Below are positions 46,578 to 59,690 of a DNA stretch of 64,000 nucleotides, piece by piece. The first letter of the stretch is position 1. Every line of letters begins with the position of its first letter. This DNA is from Plutella xylostella (Eukaryota > Arthropoda > Insecta > Lepidoptera > Plutellidae). The notes beneath the pieces are model-generated. The model ran no database searches. It had not been told where the DNA came from and saw only the letters and a list, made by a program, of their open reading frames with translations. The stretch is from assembly GCF_932276165.1 (NCBI RefSeq), contig NC_064008.1, positions 6,081,001-6,145,000 on the forward strand, given 5' to 3'. The position numbers were made by a program, and so were the translations under genes.

Positions 46578-48277
46578 CTGAAATAAACAAAAATATATTA
46601 CTTATGTTAAAATAGGTAAGTACGACTATAAGTAGGTAAGTACTATTATTAATATTTACTTTTTACAAAAAACTAGATTTGAATATTCCAAATCAGCTTT
46701 GTTTCATCACAATTCGACCACGTAAAAAGTGGAGAACTTAAAAAAATATATTCCTAAAATTTGATCGGAAACCAGGAAGAAAAGTAAAAAATATTTCCCT
46801 TGCCTTTCAGTAAAGGCATACAGTTCAAAATATGGTGGCCTTATTTCGACCACTACAGAAACTTACGGGCAATAGCTACATCGCTGGAATCGTAGTGAAA
46901 ATAGCCGGTATCCACATACCAGCATTCGTACTGGAATTTCAAAGAACTCAAAAGTTCACAGAATAAGTCGGATTTCCGCTAAGTAATCAATATTATACTC
47001 CTGATATAGGAACCTATCTTCGATAGGATTCCATCTTATACACGGGTCACTGACAACGACACAAGATACAGGTAAGGTAGTATTATGCGACAGGACTCAA
47101 AGGTTTTATACAGCATCGTAAACATCGAAATGGTATATTTATATGTAGGTATAAGTAGTTCAGTTAAACGGCACATTACGATGCATGTAGCTGAGCAGGT
47201 TTGCTTTTGCAAAGGTTTGTGCTTATCTGGGTAACCTGGGTTAAAAAAAAAACTGCTTCCTAATAGCAACAAAGACTCTGTGAAGAATCACACTTCAAAT
47301 TCGAATGACCCCCTGCGTCACCCTCTTTCGGCTAACCAATACCACTTTTGAAACACCCTGTAAAAATACTCGTATTATTCAGATCATGTTTTAATGGGCG
47401 CACCATCCTTTGATTTTATTCGTTAAGTTTGTACAAACATTTATAGATCTATACAGATCGTATACTAAAAATGTTTCCCACAAACGTGAATTTTTTACCA
47501 AAAATTTTACGTTCAAACAAAAGCTGCATATTCTCTGATACATATTGGTTTTGGTTGTATCGGCTTACATTCTGAATTCAACATGTTTTCAGTCTGTTGG
47601 ACCGAGCGACTCTACATAGGCAGATTTTTTCAAATTTTATTTTTGGAAATGCATGATTTCAGTTTGAGTCAGTTTTTTGAATTTCATATTTGATGAAATT
47701 AATCATGATTAAGGCTGATGAAAAATAGCTTTGACTAAACGAACGCTCGTGTAAACTGTTTTTGTCCTCAGATTTCCTCTTCCAATCACTACCGAATATT
47801 TAATTTTATCGGTACAGCCGACTGGAGGGCGTCCGACGCTACGTTTACCTAAAAATCCAAAATGTCAACGGTCAAATTCCTGAACGTAAGCAAGAAAAAA
47901 AAGTTTCGTTTGGAAACGTATCGGAATTTAGCAGACTCGTTGGAAAAAACGAACATGGCGTGGGATGTGACAAAAATATAGGTAGACTTTCGTGTTTTTC
48001 CGAGATACGGCCGGATTCCAAACTCGATATTCCGCTTGCAAATAAATAGATTTAAAGTTGAATATGTAGATGTTCTCGATTCATCGGTGCGAAAGTGAGC
48101 ATGTGGCGCGGAATCGAATTATGCGAGTAATGCGAATCTAGAATCGAGTCGGGGTGAAGCGAGTTCTCGCGTGTATGTATCGATATGAAGCCTTAGGTAT
48201 TATTATGAGTGTCAGTAAATATTTATCTAGGTAGTCTAGGTACATTATGTATCTAATTATGATACTGTCTTCTTTAG
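46578..48277. other. No gene recognised
   Basis: Scattered splice-like sites but no Ig- or FN3-like frame on the minus strand. A CACCCTGTA repeat end lies near 47330-47362. Confidence 0.5.
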
Positions 48278-48430
48278 TGGAGGCCACGAACAGGTAAACG
48301 ACCAGGTAGACGACCTTAGGCGGGTGGCCGGTAGTGGCTGGATGAGGATGGCTGAGGACCGAGTGCTATGGCGCTCCTTGGGAGAGGCCTATGTCCAGCA
48401 GTGGATGATTACTTTCTGATGATGATTGTG
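48278..48430 (+). mobile_element. RTE-like LINE/SINE 3' tail
   Basis: 'GGCGCTCCTTGGGAGAGGCC' then 'TATGTCCAGCAGTGGATGAT' and 'TGATGATGATTGTG'; about 90% like 59560-59690. Confidence 0.7.
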
Positions 48431-49063
48431 ATAATGAACACTGCTAGTAAGTATATTCATTTGTATACATAGACAACACGCACATCGCACAGTTCAACGC
48501 ACAGAAAACGCATCTACATTTTACTCAACGCGCAGCGAGATGCAGGTCAGCGTGAGAATCGCCTTATTTTAGATGACAGAAACATTACTCAGCCCAATCA
48601 AATGACATGTATTGACCGGGGTAGGTAGAGTGTTAGGTTTGGTTAGTTGCGTGGGTGTTTTTAAGTATTTAAGTATGTGCCGACGAGTAAGCGAAGTAAC
48701 AACAAACTGTTCATCGGAACGATAACAAAATTTAAATTTTTAATAATATCATGCTTGTCAGGACTATTCACACCTTCCCAGCATCTATTATTAATACTTC
48801 GAAATTCACCTTTCTCCGTCGGAATTATTCAATTTTCTAACGTCGTCAGGTCGCATTATGTCCGCCACCGTGCGCCGTCGAAATAGTTTAGTAACAATCG
48901 AATGGTTTCCCGTAGCACCGGACTTTTCCTGCCAGCTTAGTTCTCCGATGAGTTTCCTTGTAAAACTTGTTTTTGGTGAAGGTAATGTATGGTTGAATAT
49001 GTTTTGATGCTGAACTAATAGAGCGGTACTTTAGTATGATTTTTTATGGTTAAAGTGAAAATC

Positions 49064-49276
49064 CTAATCCTAACTAGGTAATATTATAAATGCGAAAGTA
49101 ACTGTGTCTGTATGTCTGTCTGTTACTCTTTCACGCCAAAACTACAGAACGGATTTGAATGAAATTTGGTATGTATACATATGGTGTAGACCCTGAAAAA
49201 GAACATAGGCTACTTTTTATCGCGGTATTCCCACGGGAAAACTTTTTAAGGCGAAGCGAAGCTCGGGTACAGCTAG
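49064..49276 (+). mobile_element. Small Helitron-like element copy 3
   Basis: Head 'TAATATTATAAATGCGAAAG', middle 'TGTTACTCTTTCACGCC', end 'CGAAGCTCGGGTACAGCTAG' before T. Confidence 0.78.
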
Positions 49277-49545
49277 TAATGTATAAACTACCGTTTCTGG
49301 TGGAAACCACATTAGCTTCTACATTCAAGGTATATACTGGGTATTGGGAGCTGTAAAATAGGAATTAGCATGAAGAGGGCATGAAACGTGGCAAGCTAAA
49401 ACTCCTTGTGGTAAAACATACACAAAATGTTATCTGCAGTAAATCATGTAACTTGCAACCTAAGACAAACTAGAATAGCAAGCACTAAATCACATTAAAA
49501 TGTTATTAATAACCATCTAGTTACACTAATGCATGTAGGTACACG

Positions 49546-49775
49546 AGGGTTACTCTATACTGAAGAAAAAGTAACCAACGAGAGGTTTCGTGCAATCGGC
49601 ACGTTTAATACAACGAGATAGAGTCGTGGATCGCGCAGCAGCGCGCCGAAACTTCGTGAAAAAAAAATCATTCTCCATAGTAAAAAAGTCACGTGACCAA
49701 CTATGTTTCCATGCACATGCACATGTAGCTTTCGGCTTAGTATACCCTTTTTGCAACACCCTGTAGAGTGACCCC
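49546..49775. mobile_element. GGTTACTCTATA-family MITE with nested CACCCTGTA repeat
   Basis: Ends GAGGGTTACTCTATACTGA and TAGAGTGACCCCC. The right part contains 'GGCTTAGTATACCCTTTTTG' and 'CAACACCCTGTA' of the other small family, so one inserted in or fused with the other. Confidence 0.6.
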
Positions 49776-50696
49776 CAAGAGCGTTTCCGAGCGCCTGGCA
49801 AAATGGCAATAGCAATAAGTGTCCGCTGTGAAGCATTATTATGTTGTCGTGTAAGGCCAGGCGCTTCCCTCGCTAAGGTTGGAAGGTTGCTTCTAACAAG
49901 GCAACCGGATAAGATATGCTTTACCCAGGTAAGTAGCTATTTCTTTTTAAAATTGAGCTTGGGTTATTATAGACACTATAGTTTATAATTATAATTATTA
50001 TTTACACTAGTTTACACTATATTTTTCATCAACTAGGTAGGAACCAAATACAATAAGAACCGTCATCGCTCATAGATACACTACTATAGTTTATATTATT
50101 ATTTACACTATTTTACACTACCTATATGTTTGTTCATCAAGGTAGGAACCAAATACAATAAGAACCGTCATCGCTAGTATGAGCTACCTATAATCCATAC
50201 CGGACCTAATAATGCGGAAACCATCAAATCTCTAAAAAAACTCTCTTGGGTTAAGAGTCCACTTTTCCCCGCGTCCACTTTATCGGCATTGCAAACGCCG
50301 TTTCTCCTTACATTTATGACAATCCGATTGGTGCGATACGTACGATACCGATTTTCTTTATGTGGGATGAATTTGATTATTTTTTAGTGTAACGGAAGTA
50401 AACAAATCCCTTTCGATCCTGAAATCCTGATTAATGAAGCCAAGTGAAGCATGAATTTGCTCCCTCCCGTGGCAACGTGGCAGCGGTTCATCTGACCAAA
50501 CATAAACACAAAAAAGCCATCACACCCGCCTCAAATTTCGATCTAGCTAGATTTTAGTGCCAGCTCCAGATCTAGGTCATACGGACACTAGGTTTTTGGT
50601 ACAGTGTACAGTCGGAACAGTGATGGTCAAACGTTTCTTTGAATAGGTATTTAATTAAATTATTTTACCTAGTTAGTTTATGAGGTTACTATTCTA

Positions 50697-50823
50697 GAGG
50701 GTTACTCTATACTGACGAAAAACGAACGACCGAGAGCAGCTGTCATGCAATTTTCACGTTTAATGCTACGAGATAGAGTCGCGTAGAAACTTACTTTCAA
50801 GTCATAAAATATTTAGAGTGACC
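50697..50823. mobile_element. GGTTACTCTATA-family MITE
   Basis: Begins GAGGGTTACTCTATACTGAC, contains 'ACGAGATAGAGTCGCGTAG' shared with 49546-49775, and ends TTTAGAGTGACC. Confidence 0.65.
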
Positions 50824-53315
50824 ATGCAGGCAACTCTACTGTCCTTGTGTCTTCAATTGTCTCTCCTAGCTTCGACTTTATTGATTTGTGTAGGTAATAA
50901 AAATTTACGTTCATCAGAAAATTTTATATTTATACGATGAATAACAATATTTTGACTTTGGTTTTTGGTGTTTTTTTGTAAGTATAATAATAAAGTTATA
51001 ACTACTACTACTACTACTGTCCACCCTAACTGTACCACACGACTAGATGTTGCTGCTACCGCCGCCGGTCCGCTGGTTCGGAAAACTATCACCCCGCGCT
51101 GACGGCCAGCGTATAGCAGCCGCCATGCATTTATAATAGACAAATATTCCGACAGCTGCCCGACACGGCCAGTGGGAAGATAAGAGAGAAAATGACGAAA
51201 TGGAAGGATTGCCGAGATTGAAGCCCTGTTTCTGGACCGCAGATGCTAGTATTTTTGATTTGAAATAGTATTCAATGTCATGTTTCGAATTAAATTTTAG
51301 AGCTTTATAGATACCAGTAAGGTTGTGTGGAAGAAATTTACGCGTAAAGCGTTAAGACCGCCATTTATACCAGTGTATTGGTACAATTAAGTTCCTGTTC
51401 ACAGTACGCTGCCATTTTGATCTTCTTTCAAGACACAATTGTATTTTCCGTGCGGTGCACTGATTGTATAGAAATAAAAAACAATTAGGTCCAAACCCAA
51501 TCTCTTCAGTGAAAGAGCTTATCATTCATCAGTACGATATGCCACCAATTCTGGCTACCCATCAGCCATCACGCGGCGTATAATTCACGCGAATGCCACG
51601 CACGATGGCCACACACAACACGTTGCAACATGATTGCTAGTTGCCAGCTAATGGTATTGTTGTTGTGCACTCCCTGATATTGGCGCTTGCCGTTGTCTAC
51701 AAAATTTATTCCGTGCATTCGAAATTCATGAGTTACAAATGTTCGAGTTTCCGCTGCGCGTGAAACGCGATGATAAGAGCTCTGTTGAATGCGTTTAACA
51801 GGAATTGGAGATGGAGATAAAAGTGATAATATTATGGACTGAATAGAATATTCGCTAAAAATACTAAAAGAGAGCGTTACACTACACCGCATGTTGGTAA
51901 GATAAGAAAGGATGAAAACGATGTATTTTGACTATTTTTGACATAGGACAAAGTAGGTACATGCAAGCTAGGTAGGTACCTTTCTGACCACCATCCGCAC
52001 ATACACAGCAAAATACCCGAAAAAACATCACCTGTTGCCAACCATTCCTTGCAGCCGGCCCTCAAACGCCAACTAAACCCCCAGCACTAAAAATATGAAG
52101 ACAAAGTGCGATATTCTTTAGATTTACACAGCTATAAAGTACACGATCCAGGCTTCTGGGAGCCCAGGATATTATCTAGGCGGCACAAAAAGCATATTTT
52201 CACAGCCATATGCATAAAGTCCTTGTGGGTTTAAACGTACTCCCTAACGGTTGCAGTGCCATTTGTGGAATTGCGATGCGGCGGCGCGGAAAACGATTCG
52301 CGGCGTTGCCATATCGTGCAGCTGTTGTTACAATATCGGGAAATGTGTCTTCTTGGAAAACTTATGGTTGGTATCTGCTTCAACGTGTTAAAGGATAGGT
52401 ACTTGTATAAATAGTATGATAAAAAGAGGGTTACATAGACTACAAATTTATGGACTACTCTTAGTCCATAAATTTGGACCTCTGTCCAGACCAAGATCGC
52501 GAGCGAAAGTTAGTTAGGTCCAGATCTGTCTCTTATCTTATATAAAAGTGTAAAAAAAACCTTTTGCTGTTATATTTTGGTATACCCAAATATTCAACTG
52601 ATTTTTATTAAATAAGTTAGTACTTATAACTCAACACCATTAGGTACAACATTTCTTCTTTCGCTTCAGATCGTCGATGCCCCGAAATTGACCCCAAACT
52701 TACAACGGCCTATTTCTCCATTTATTTGCTCATTCAGGGTAAACAAAACTGCACTGAATATGAAATTCCTCCTCCTGTACAACCACGGTGGCAGCAGGAT
52801 GATATGATTCCGTATTTTGACGCCATCTGCAAGTTTCAAGCCCACTGGTGTGGAAAACAACACGACGCCACGTTGCCGCTCCGTTCAGCATTCGTTCATT
52901 CAGCCGTTCAAAATATGAATTGACAAGTGAGCGGTGCCTTGTTTTTTCGTTTGCGTTGCAATTTCTCTCTGTCAGTGTGGGCTTTGTTTTGTTTTAGTAA
53001 GGTATTAATAAAATGTTTACAATTTATTATCCTTTAATAAATTATATGATTTTCTGTAAAAAAAATATTTTTTCATGTAATAAGTAACTAGTACTTACAT
53101 TGATACCATAGGGGTGAATGCCGTTTCGGCATCTGTGATAAAAAGAATATTTTTACCATAAATAATATATTATTAGTCTAAAACCACACCATACAAGATT
53201 TTCAATCAGATATATCTCATACCTACTATACTTACATTGTTTTATAAAGCCTGTTAGTTATCCCACTGCTGGGAAAAAGCCTCCCCTTATTTATTTTTAT
53301 TTTTATTATTATGAG
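50824..53315. other. No gene recognised
   Basis: Open frames here are short, not conserved-looking and lack exon-type boundaries. A (CTA)n run is at 51000-51018. Confidence 0.5.
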
Positions 53316-53590
53316 ACGGCCGAATGGCGTAGTGGTTAGTGACCCTGACTACTGAGCCGATGGTCCCGGGTTCGATTCCCGGCTGGAGCAGATATTTGTT
53401 TAAACACAGATATTTGTTCTCGGGTCTTGGATGTGCCCGTTAAATGGCAATAGGCCCGCCCCCTATTACATTGGGACTAACATAACACTCTGGCGAAAAG
53501 TGGGTGCAGCAATGCACCTTTGCCTACCCCGCAAGGGAGTACATTAGTACAAGGCGTGAGTGCGTGTTTAAGTGTTTTTTTTATTTTTTT
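53316..53590 (+). mobile_element. tRNA-derived SINE
   Basis: Near-identical to 41284-41550 over the head (GACTACTGAGCCGATGGTCC) and body, with a T-rich tail running into another LINE tail (53590-53690). No clear target duplication was found. Confidence 0.85.
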
Positions 53591-55241
53591 TATTATTATT
53601 ATTTAACTCTTTATTGTACAAATATTACAAATAAAAGTACAAAGGGTGGACTTAATGCTAAAAGCATTTAGGATTTCTTAACCCCTCAGAATTAATTACA
53701 TTTGGAAATAACCAGGATATAGATGGACATTTTATCAGCGGCCATGTTCAGATTGTCGAGCCCTTGTCATGGTTTGTCACAGCATTTCCCGGCCAGTGAA
53801 ACAAAAGACGGCTAGGTGCTATAGTTATACTTGTGATAGTTATTCTTTCATTCATTCATTCATTCTTTAGAGATTGAACAAAAAACTTCGAAGCGTCGTC
53901 GCGTTGTAAAAATGTGCGATGTAAACAATCAATTTACAGGAAAATGCTCAATTACTGTAAGTGTTGCGTTATTTTGTTATTTACCATTTTACGAGTAGAA
54001 TAATTTAATTATTAGGCCATTATGAAGGGTCAGGTTTCTGTGCCTCAGACTGTACTTATACTTACCTGATTCGTTCACGCAAGTCTGTTGGTCTTTATTT
54101 TCTTTTGGAAGTAAACATACACGTTACAGGTATTGTATAAACATTATAGTGTCGTACAGATTGTCTAGTAATTATGAATGAAAAATGTAAATATATTAAA
54201 ACCTGAACATGCTGTAAATATTTTATTTTAGCCGTAAAAAGTTGGGTTTTATCTAGAACTTTGCCGCCCAGCTAGCTTAGCCTTGTAACAAAGTCTGAAT
54301 AATTTAGCCTGCAGTATGGGATGGTCCCTGCCTGTTCTAGCTCAGAGAGATTCATTTTAAAATAGGTGTTTGTTAACATAATGAGAGGCGAGAGTCATGC
54401 GGCATGAGTAGAGCAGTGATGCCACTGGACCTGTGTCTATATGTGGAAGTGAAAAAGAAATAAATGTGTGAGCCAACCCAGACACAGTAGATGGGATACC
54501 GTACTAGGTATCTGACAAACATTTGTCACATCCACACACGTTATGTCAGATTGCAGGATTGCTATAGATTTTATAGAAAATAGCCTTTAGCTGGACTAAC
54601 AAGCCACACAGATAGATGTACTTAATTAAAAGTATTTCTAAAAGTCGTGTCCGTATATTCTAGCCCATCGCTTTCATCAGTCGAGAAATTTTGTTTTTTT
54701 TTTGTTGCGAAAGATTTTTAAAACACTATGACTGATTTTAAAGTTGTAATTTTTGGTGGCATTTGTCACGTTAGGTATGGTTTACTTGGACAAAAAGAGA
54801 TTTTTTTACTTTTTTACGATCAGTTTTTATAATAAAATATTGTATTATTATGTAGGTAGTAAAAGTTCTGAACAAGGGCCAGCTGAAAACCGAGGTATAG
54901 TCTTATTTCATTTTCTAAAGCTCATGCTGAGCACCAGCCTGGAATTTTTAAATACTAGGTAAATAATCAAAATAAAAAAAACAAAAATAAATAAATCTAA
55001 AAGATTAAAAAACTTCCTTAACAACTGACATCTCTGTCATATTCTCCTCTACGTACCGAGAGGGTGTCAACTTCGAACAAGTCTGCCCCAGCCGGACCCC
55101 CATTAAAACTTTTGTTGTTACCATAGCGTTGTATAAAACCATGTTATACCTACTTTTGACCCGTTTCATTAATAATGCCGATGCAATTTGCCGTCACATG
55201 TTTTATTTTGGCGTTTTCAACTTTCACACGCAATGAGTTAA

Positions 55242-56306
55242 CCTTTAACTGCCGACCTACCCGTCTCACAGACGGCCTCGTTTTTATTTTGACAATATTT
55301 TTTCACCCGAAGCGTTACCAAGGTTCCGCCCCTCAGTACCCTCCTCCCCCCGCGTGTTCTACTTGCTGTGGGCGTCCCGCTCACGGCGCGTGCACAGGTG
55401 CTTTATGCGGAGCTCGAGACGTCTCACAGACGTAAGTACGGTGTTTATGTTCCAAACTTGATACGTCTCTTGGTCGTCACCACGTTGTAAATGTATGTAC
55501 TACCTTAGTGTCTTGAGGTCGTCACATCGTAATTAACATATGTTTTTTTCGTACGGAATGTCTGAAAGTGGTAGTTCAGGGTCAATAAAGAGGACACTAC
55601 CTAGTGATTATAAAAATCAAGCAATTGATAATCATAGGAAACTGAGAGAAAGGAGACAGGACGTGCGAGGCGATGAAATATCCGACCACCGCGAGAACTA
55701 CGTTGTTCCATTGAACCAGTTATTGGTCCTACAGATATGCCCTCTCGCCTCCTGCCCGAGCATAAGCTCAAGAATAGCTGGGTATTCGAAAGACCTGTGC
55801 AATTTGTCCAAGTCTACTAAAAAGACGCACAAAAAAATCATGTTGTCTCTGGAAGAAACCCATGTGCCTTACATTTTGCCTACAAATATGCAATAGCTGC
55901 AAGCCATAAATATGCTAACTTGATTGAGTGTCAGTTTTTTATTTGGTTAGGTTTTTGTGCTGATTCTTTTTTATTTTACTTTATTAGTTATAAAAGAGTA
56001 AAATTATTTAAAAAATCTACTGATATGTGTATAAATAAAATATATATATATACGTCCAATAAAAGTTCCTAAAAATGTTCAAATAAAACTTGGGGTCTCA
56101 TCAATACAGGCTGATTTCTTGTTAAATTAACTAATTGTTTTATTGACTATCCATATATTATAAGCCATTTAACTATAGTAATTAATGGGTGGTTATAAAT
56201 TAAATAAAACGAATACTTTATTTTTAAATCATTTTTCAAATATCTACGTCTCTCAGACGTAACCTCGTTGTTAGTGGCGCGTTTAGACCACGTCGGCAGT
56301 TAAAGG
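55242..56306. mobile_element. piggyBac-type element
   Basis: Perfect 15-bp terminal inverted repeats CCTTTAACTGCCGAC are flanked by TTAA on both sides (55238-55241 and 56307-56310), the hallmark of piggyBac insertion. Subterminal motifs 'GTCTCACAGACG' and 'GTCTCTCAGACG' occur near both ends. At 1.07 kb it is too short for a whole piggyBac transposase. Confidence 0.88.
55540..55896 (+). CDS. Uncharacterised ORF inside the piggyBac-type element
   Basis: 118 codons, or about 112 from the internal Met in MSESGSSGSIKRTLPSDY. The predicted protein is hydrophilic and Lys/Ser-rich (TKKTHKKIMLSLEETH). The DDD catalytic blocks of piggyBac transposases were not seen. Just upstream, a frame at 55330-55435 is Cys-rich (ACSTCCGRPAHGACTG), reminiscent of the Cys-rich C-terminus of such transposases. 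It could be a transposase relic, a captured sequence or chance. Confidence 0.35.
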   Translation: MFFSYGMSESGSSGSIKRTLPSDYKNQAIDNHRKLRERRQDVRGDEISDHRENYVVPLNQLLVLQICPLASCPSISSRIAGYSKDLCNLSKSTKKTHKKIMLSLEETHVPYILPTNMQ

Positions 56307-57594
56307 TTAAGACGAAAGTTCATTGATGTCGGGTGTTTTAATTTGGTCCTTTTAAACATGAATTTTAAGTGGCGTTTGTAATTAGATTTTTGTTTCTACA
56401 TACACACTAGTTAGAAGACTAGCAAGCCAAGGTACTTACATCTCTAGAAAGCGTATTCTCCCTAGGAATGAAAAGTATTACTTTCATCCCGCTTTTATGT
56501 AAGATCTATTCTAAATACTTTTCAGAATACGAGCAATGGAAATGATATTATAAAAATATAATAGAATAGAATTAAAAAAAATAGAATTGAATGATAGCTA
56601 ATTTCAAAGCCTTTTTCGTACATCCTTTCTCTCTTTGATGTCAATCTATGTAGGTTTTGTCGGAGCTGAATTTATGGGACGGATAGAATCCAATAAGCAT
56701 TGCCTGCAAGTGACTAATGTATGAAGATTTTGTTTTTCTGCGTTATATTTATAATATTCTGTAAGTATAGTAATATTATATACATATATACATTGATCAT
56801 TAGTAAAGTATAGTAAATAAATTCTCATCATTTGTCAAATTGTACCATAATATATGTGTCATAATGTAAGTTGGTACTTAAATTGTATTAGGTATACATA
56901 AATATAGGGTGTATATTTTTACCCGACTGCCGAAGGAGGAGGGTTTCTTTGTGGCCTCCTGTAGCCTAAACGACTTGATTGATTTTTTTTATCTCGTAAA
57001 CGTACCGTTTTTGTATGACAGATCTCTTTCGTTCCTTTTATATCATGATAGAGTAACCCTCCATTGCCGATTCGCCAGCAGAGCTTTCAATGCAACAGCC
57101 GTGAATATTTCATCCACTACTGGATCCAGCCACTCATCAAACGGAATAGCAAATGCGACCGGATCGATGCGTAAACAAAACGCGGCTGTAGTGAGCGAAT
57201 GTGCAATTATTAATTTTACACGGTACAGTCTGTAAAGGAGATACCTGGCCCCTGAAAAGACAAAGTCAAATTCTTTTACTTATCGTACAATATATAAATA
57301 TAAAAATTCTGACTATGAATGAAATAAAAACTAAAATATGAATGAAATAAAAAAAAAAAACTAATATCCGAAAGATATTAGGTACCTATATACCTCGTTT
57401 CAGCTAAGATGATTCGTGTGACAGTTCACATTTTTTTCAAATTACTCACAAATCTTAAATCTGTGTCAATTGTAAGTTCATTGGCTACGAGTGATTCGGT
57501 ACGGCTCATAAAATTACTCGATAGACAAAATGTACAGAAATTCATTACGGGATATTTCTAAAAACGTAAAACTCAAAGAGTAGAGCGGTGGTGG

Positions 57595-57690
57595 CGTAAA
57601 GAGTGGGGATGGCGTAATGGATATGGCCTCGTCCTCTCAATCGAGAGGCCGCGGGTTCAAATCCTGGCCTGTACCAATGAATTCTTTTAA
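57595..57690 (+). mobile_element. tRNA-like SINE head
   Basis: Has box A-like 'TGGCGTAATGGATATGGCC' and box B 'GGGTTCAAATCC'. The anticodon-arm region (CCTCTCAATCGAGAGG) does not make a normal 5-bp stem with 7-nt loop, so it is a tRNA-derived repeat rather than a working tRNA gene. Confidence 0.55.
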
Positions 57691-58047
57691 TTGTGTTTTC
57701 AATTAAGGAGTTTAGGTACAATAATACCACTACGGTGATGGAAAACCAGGAAAACATCGTGTGCAAACCTGCACATCAAGATTCTAGATGTGTATCCTTA
57801 GTGCATTGTATTTATTCCAAAACGGCGATATGGTTCGTAACCTATCACGTGAGTACAAATGTGCTGCGAAAAGTGGGTGGCTCGCTCTGTAACCTCACAG
57901 GAATAATCTTAGCTGAAACGAGGTATATTCAATCTAGGTATACTTTGCTACGAATCTTTCTCCTTCTTGATGAGTAAATGGATATAACGGACAAGGTGTT
58001 AGTGTACATTTTTAGCAATTCGTTTAAAAACCTTACTAAGGGGGGAC

Positions 58048-58660
58048 TAGGGAATACAAGCCCGGGATCCCGCTCCCCGGGATCCCGGGATCCCGGTCAT
58101 TTTCCAGTCCCGAACTTTTTGGGATTAGAATTTGCCAATCCCGGGATTATCGGGATTGACAAAAAAGGGTAAATTAGTATGTAAGGGTATTTTTCGTAGC
58201 TTTGTTGTCATTACTTAACTATCAAATTTTCTACCCGTGTGACGTCACAGATGTGATAATTTATAAACAAATATGGCTGTCACCGTTTTCAAGTTACAGT
58301 TTTGCGATTTGCAAGGTCCAAAAAAATTATAGAGTATTTTGTTTGGCCTAATAGAGCAATTAGCTCTATTAGGCCAAACAAAATACTCTATAATTTTAAT
58401 CAGATTAGACCTACTTTAAAAAAGAGTCAAGTAGCCTATTGTTTATCTTTTTTTAAGAAGTATATTTTTTGTTTAAGTAAGAATGGTCTAACAAAGTTAA
58501 ATTATAAATACTGTGTCTCCAATAAACCTAAAAACGTTGATTCGTTAGACGTGTTTTTGTTTGTGACCTAAATCCCGGGACTATCCCGGGATCCCGGGAT
58601 TGTCTTCATCCAGTCCCGAAATCCCGGGATCCCAAATAAAGGCCGGGATTGTATTCCCTA
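58048..58660. mobile_element. Non-autonomous hAT-type element with GGGATCCC arrays
   Basis: Ends TAGGGAATACAA and TTGTATTCCCTA are inverted repeats. A perfect 8-bp duplication GGGGGGAC flanks it (58040-58047, 58661-58668). Both subterminal regions carry repeated 'CCCGGGATCCCGGGAT' words. A short plus frame inside (to 58571) may be a transposase relic but shows no motif. Confidence 0.85.
58323..58397. repeat. Perfect 35-bp-arm hairpin inside the hAT-type element
   Basis: The left arm, which includes GAGTATTTTGTTTGGCCTAA, and its exact reverse complement are separated by AATTA. Confidence 0.9.
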
Positions 58661-59404
58661 GGGGGGACATATATCTGCTTGCTAGACCCTTCATTCGATT
58701 CCATAAATATATGCCTGTATAAACATTAATTTGTGCCTTGTCAATATAAATTTATAAACTGTCGGTTAGCAAAGGTTTGTTTTTAGAAGATAAAATTCAT
58801 AAATAACCTAAACTGAAATAGAGTCTACTGGATCAGTATGCTAGTGCAAATATTAATAGTACCTATACATAGTATAGTAAGCGAGTCTATTTATCTGACT
58901 GTCTGTACAGTTCTATTCTCTGTAAGGGCGTAAATACCTGCACATGGCTCTCTCGAATATAACCTTTTTGCATATCCTTAAGTTCCAAACTGCCTTCCCA
59001 AGCCTGGACCACGACCCACCATGCCAATTGGGGTAAAATTGTGTCGGCATTTTGTGAGTGGAACTTTTTCATTGCACGCGAGTGTATTAGGCTTACAATT
59101 TTACTGCCAAATAGCAAAAAACAATGCACACTGCCTAATACCTGTGTAAAAGGCTTCGTCATCGTGATAAATTGTAGGGCGGTACTATATCACGGCCCTG
59201 ATTGATGATACCGGCTTTGATAAATAAGTTACTGAATCATTTTTGATGGAAATGTAATCTCCATACGGTGGAGTTAATAGAAGTGTTAGTATTAATGGTG
59301 TTTTTTCAAACCATTTCCTTTCCGTAAATTGATGATAGTGGCACATTTATTTGCCTAAGTTTAATATAATAACTTATGATTTATATGAGAAATGAGGTTA
59401 TCCG

Positions 59405-59690
59405 TCAGAGGACTAAGGTTACCGACATAGCTGTTTGTGAAAATATGCAAGCTGAAGTGGCAGTGGGCTGGTTATATTTGCCGAAGAACCGATAACCGTT
59501 GGGGTAGTGAAGACTACGGACAGGGAAACGAAGCGACGCCCTCCTGCCCGCTGAACTTCGGTCGTCACCTTAGGCGGGTAGCCGGTAGTGGTTGGATGAT
59601 GAAGGCCGAGGGCCGGTTATTGTGGCGCTCCTTGGGAGAGGCCTATGTCCAGCAGTGGATGATTTTTGGCTGATGATGATGATGATTTAT
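59405..59690 (+). mobile_element. RTE-like LINE/SINE 3' part
   Basis: Reads 'AAGCTGAAGTGGCAGTGGGC', 'CGAAGAACCGATAACCG', 'GGCGCTCCTTGGGAGAGGCC' and ends in (GAT)n. This is the 3' end of a common moth retroposon; codon-like stretches (WAGYICRRTDNRWG) are the tail of its ORF. Confidence 0.7.

Noticed and set aside
51569..51892. 107-codon minus frame as a possible upstream Dscam exon
   Set aside because: No Ig cysteine/tryptophan pattern and no convincing splice sites.
57595..57690. Possible functional tRNA gene
   Set aside because: A and B boxes are present but the anticodon arm is abnormal and there is no clean acceptor stem; a SINE head is more likely.
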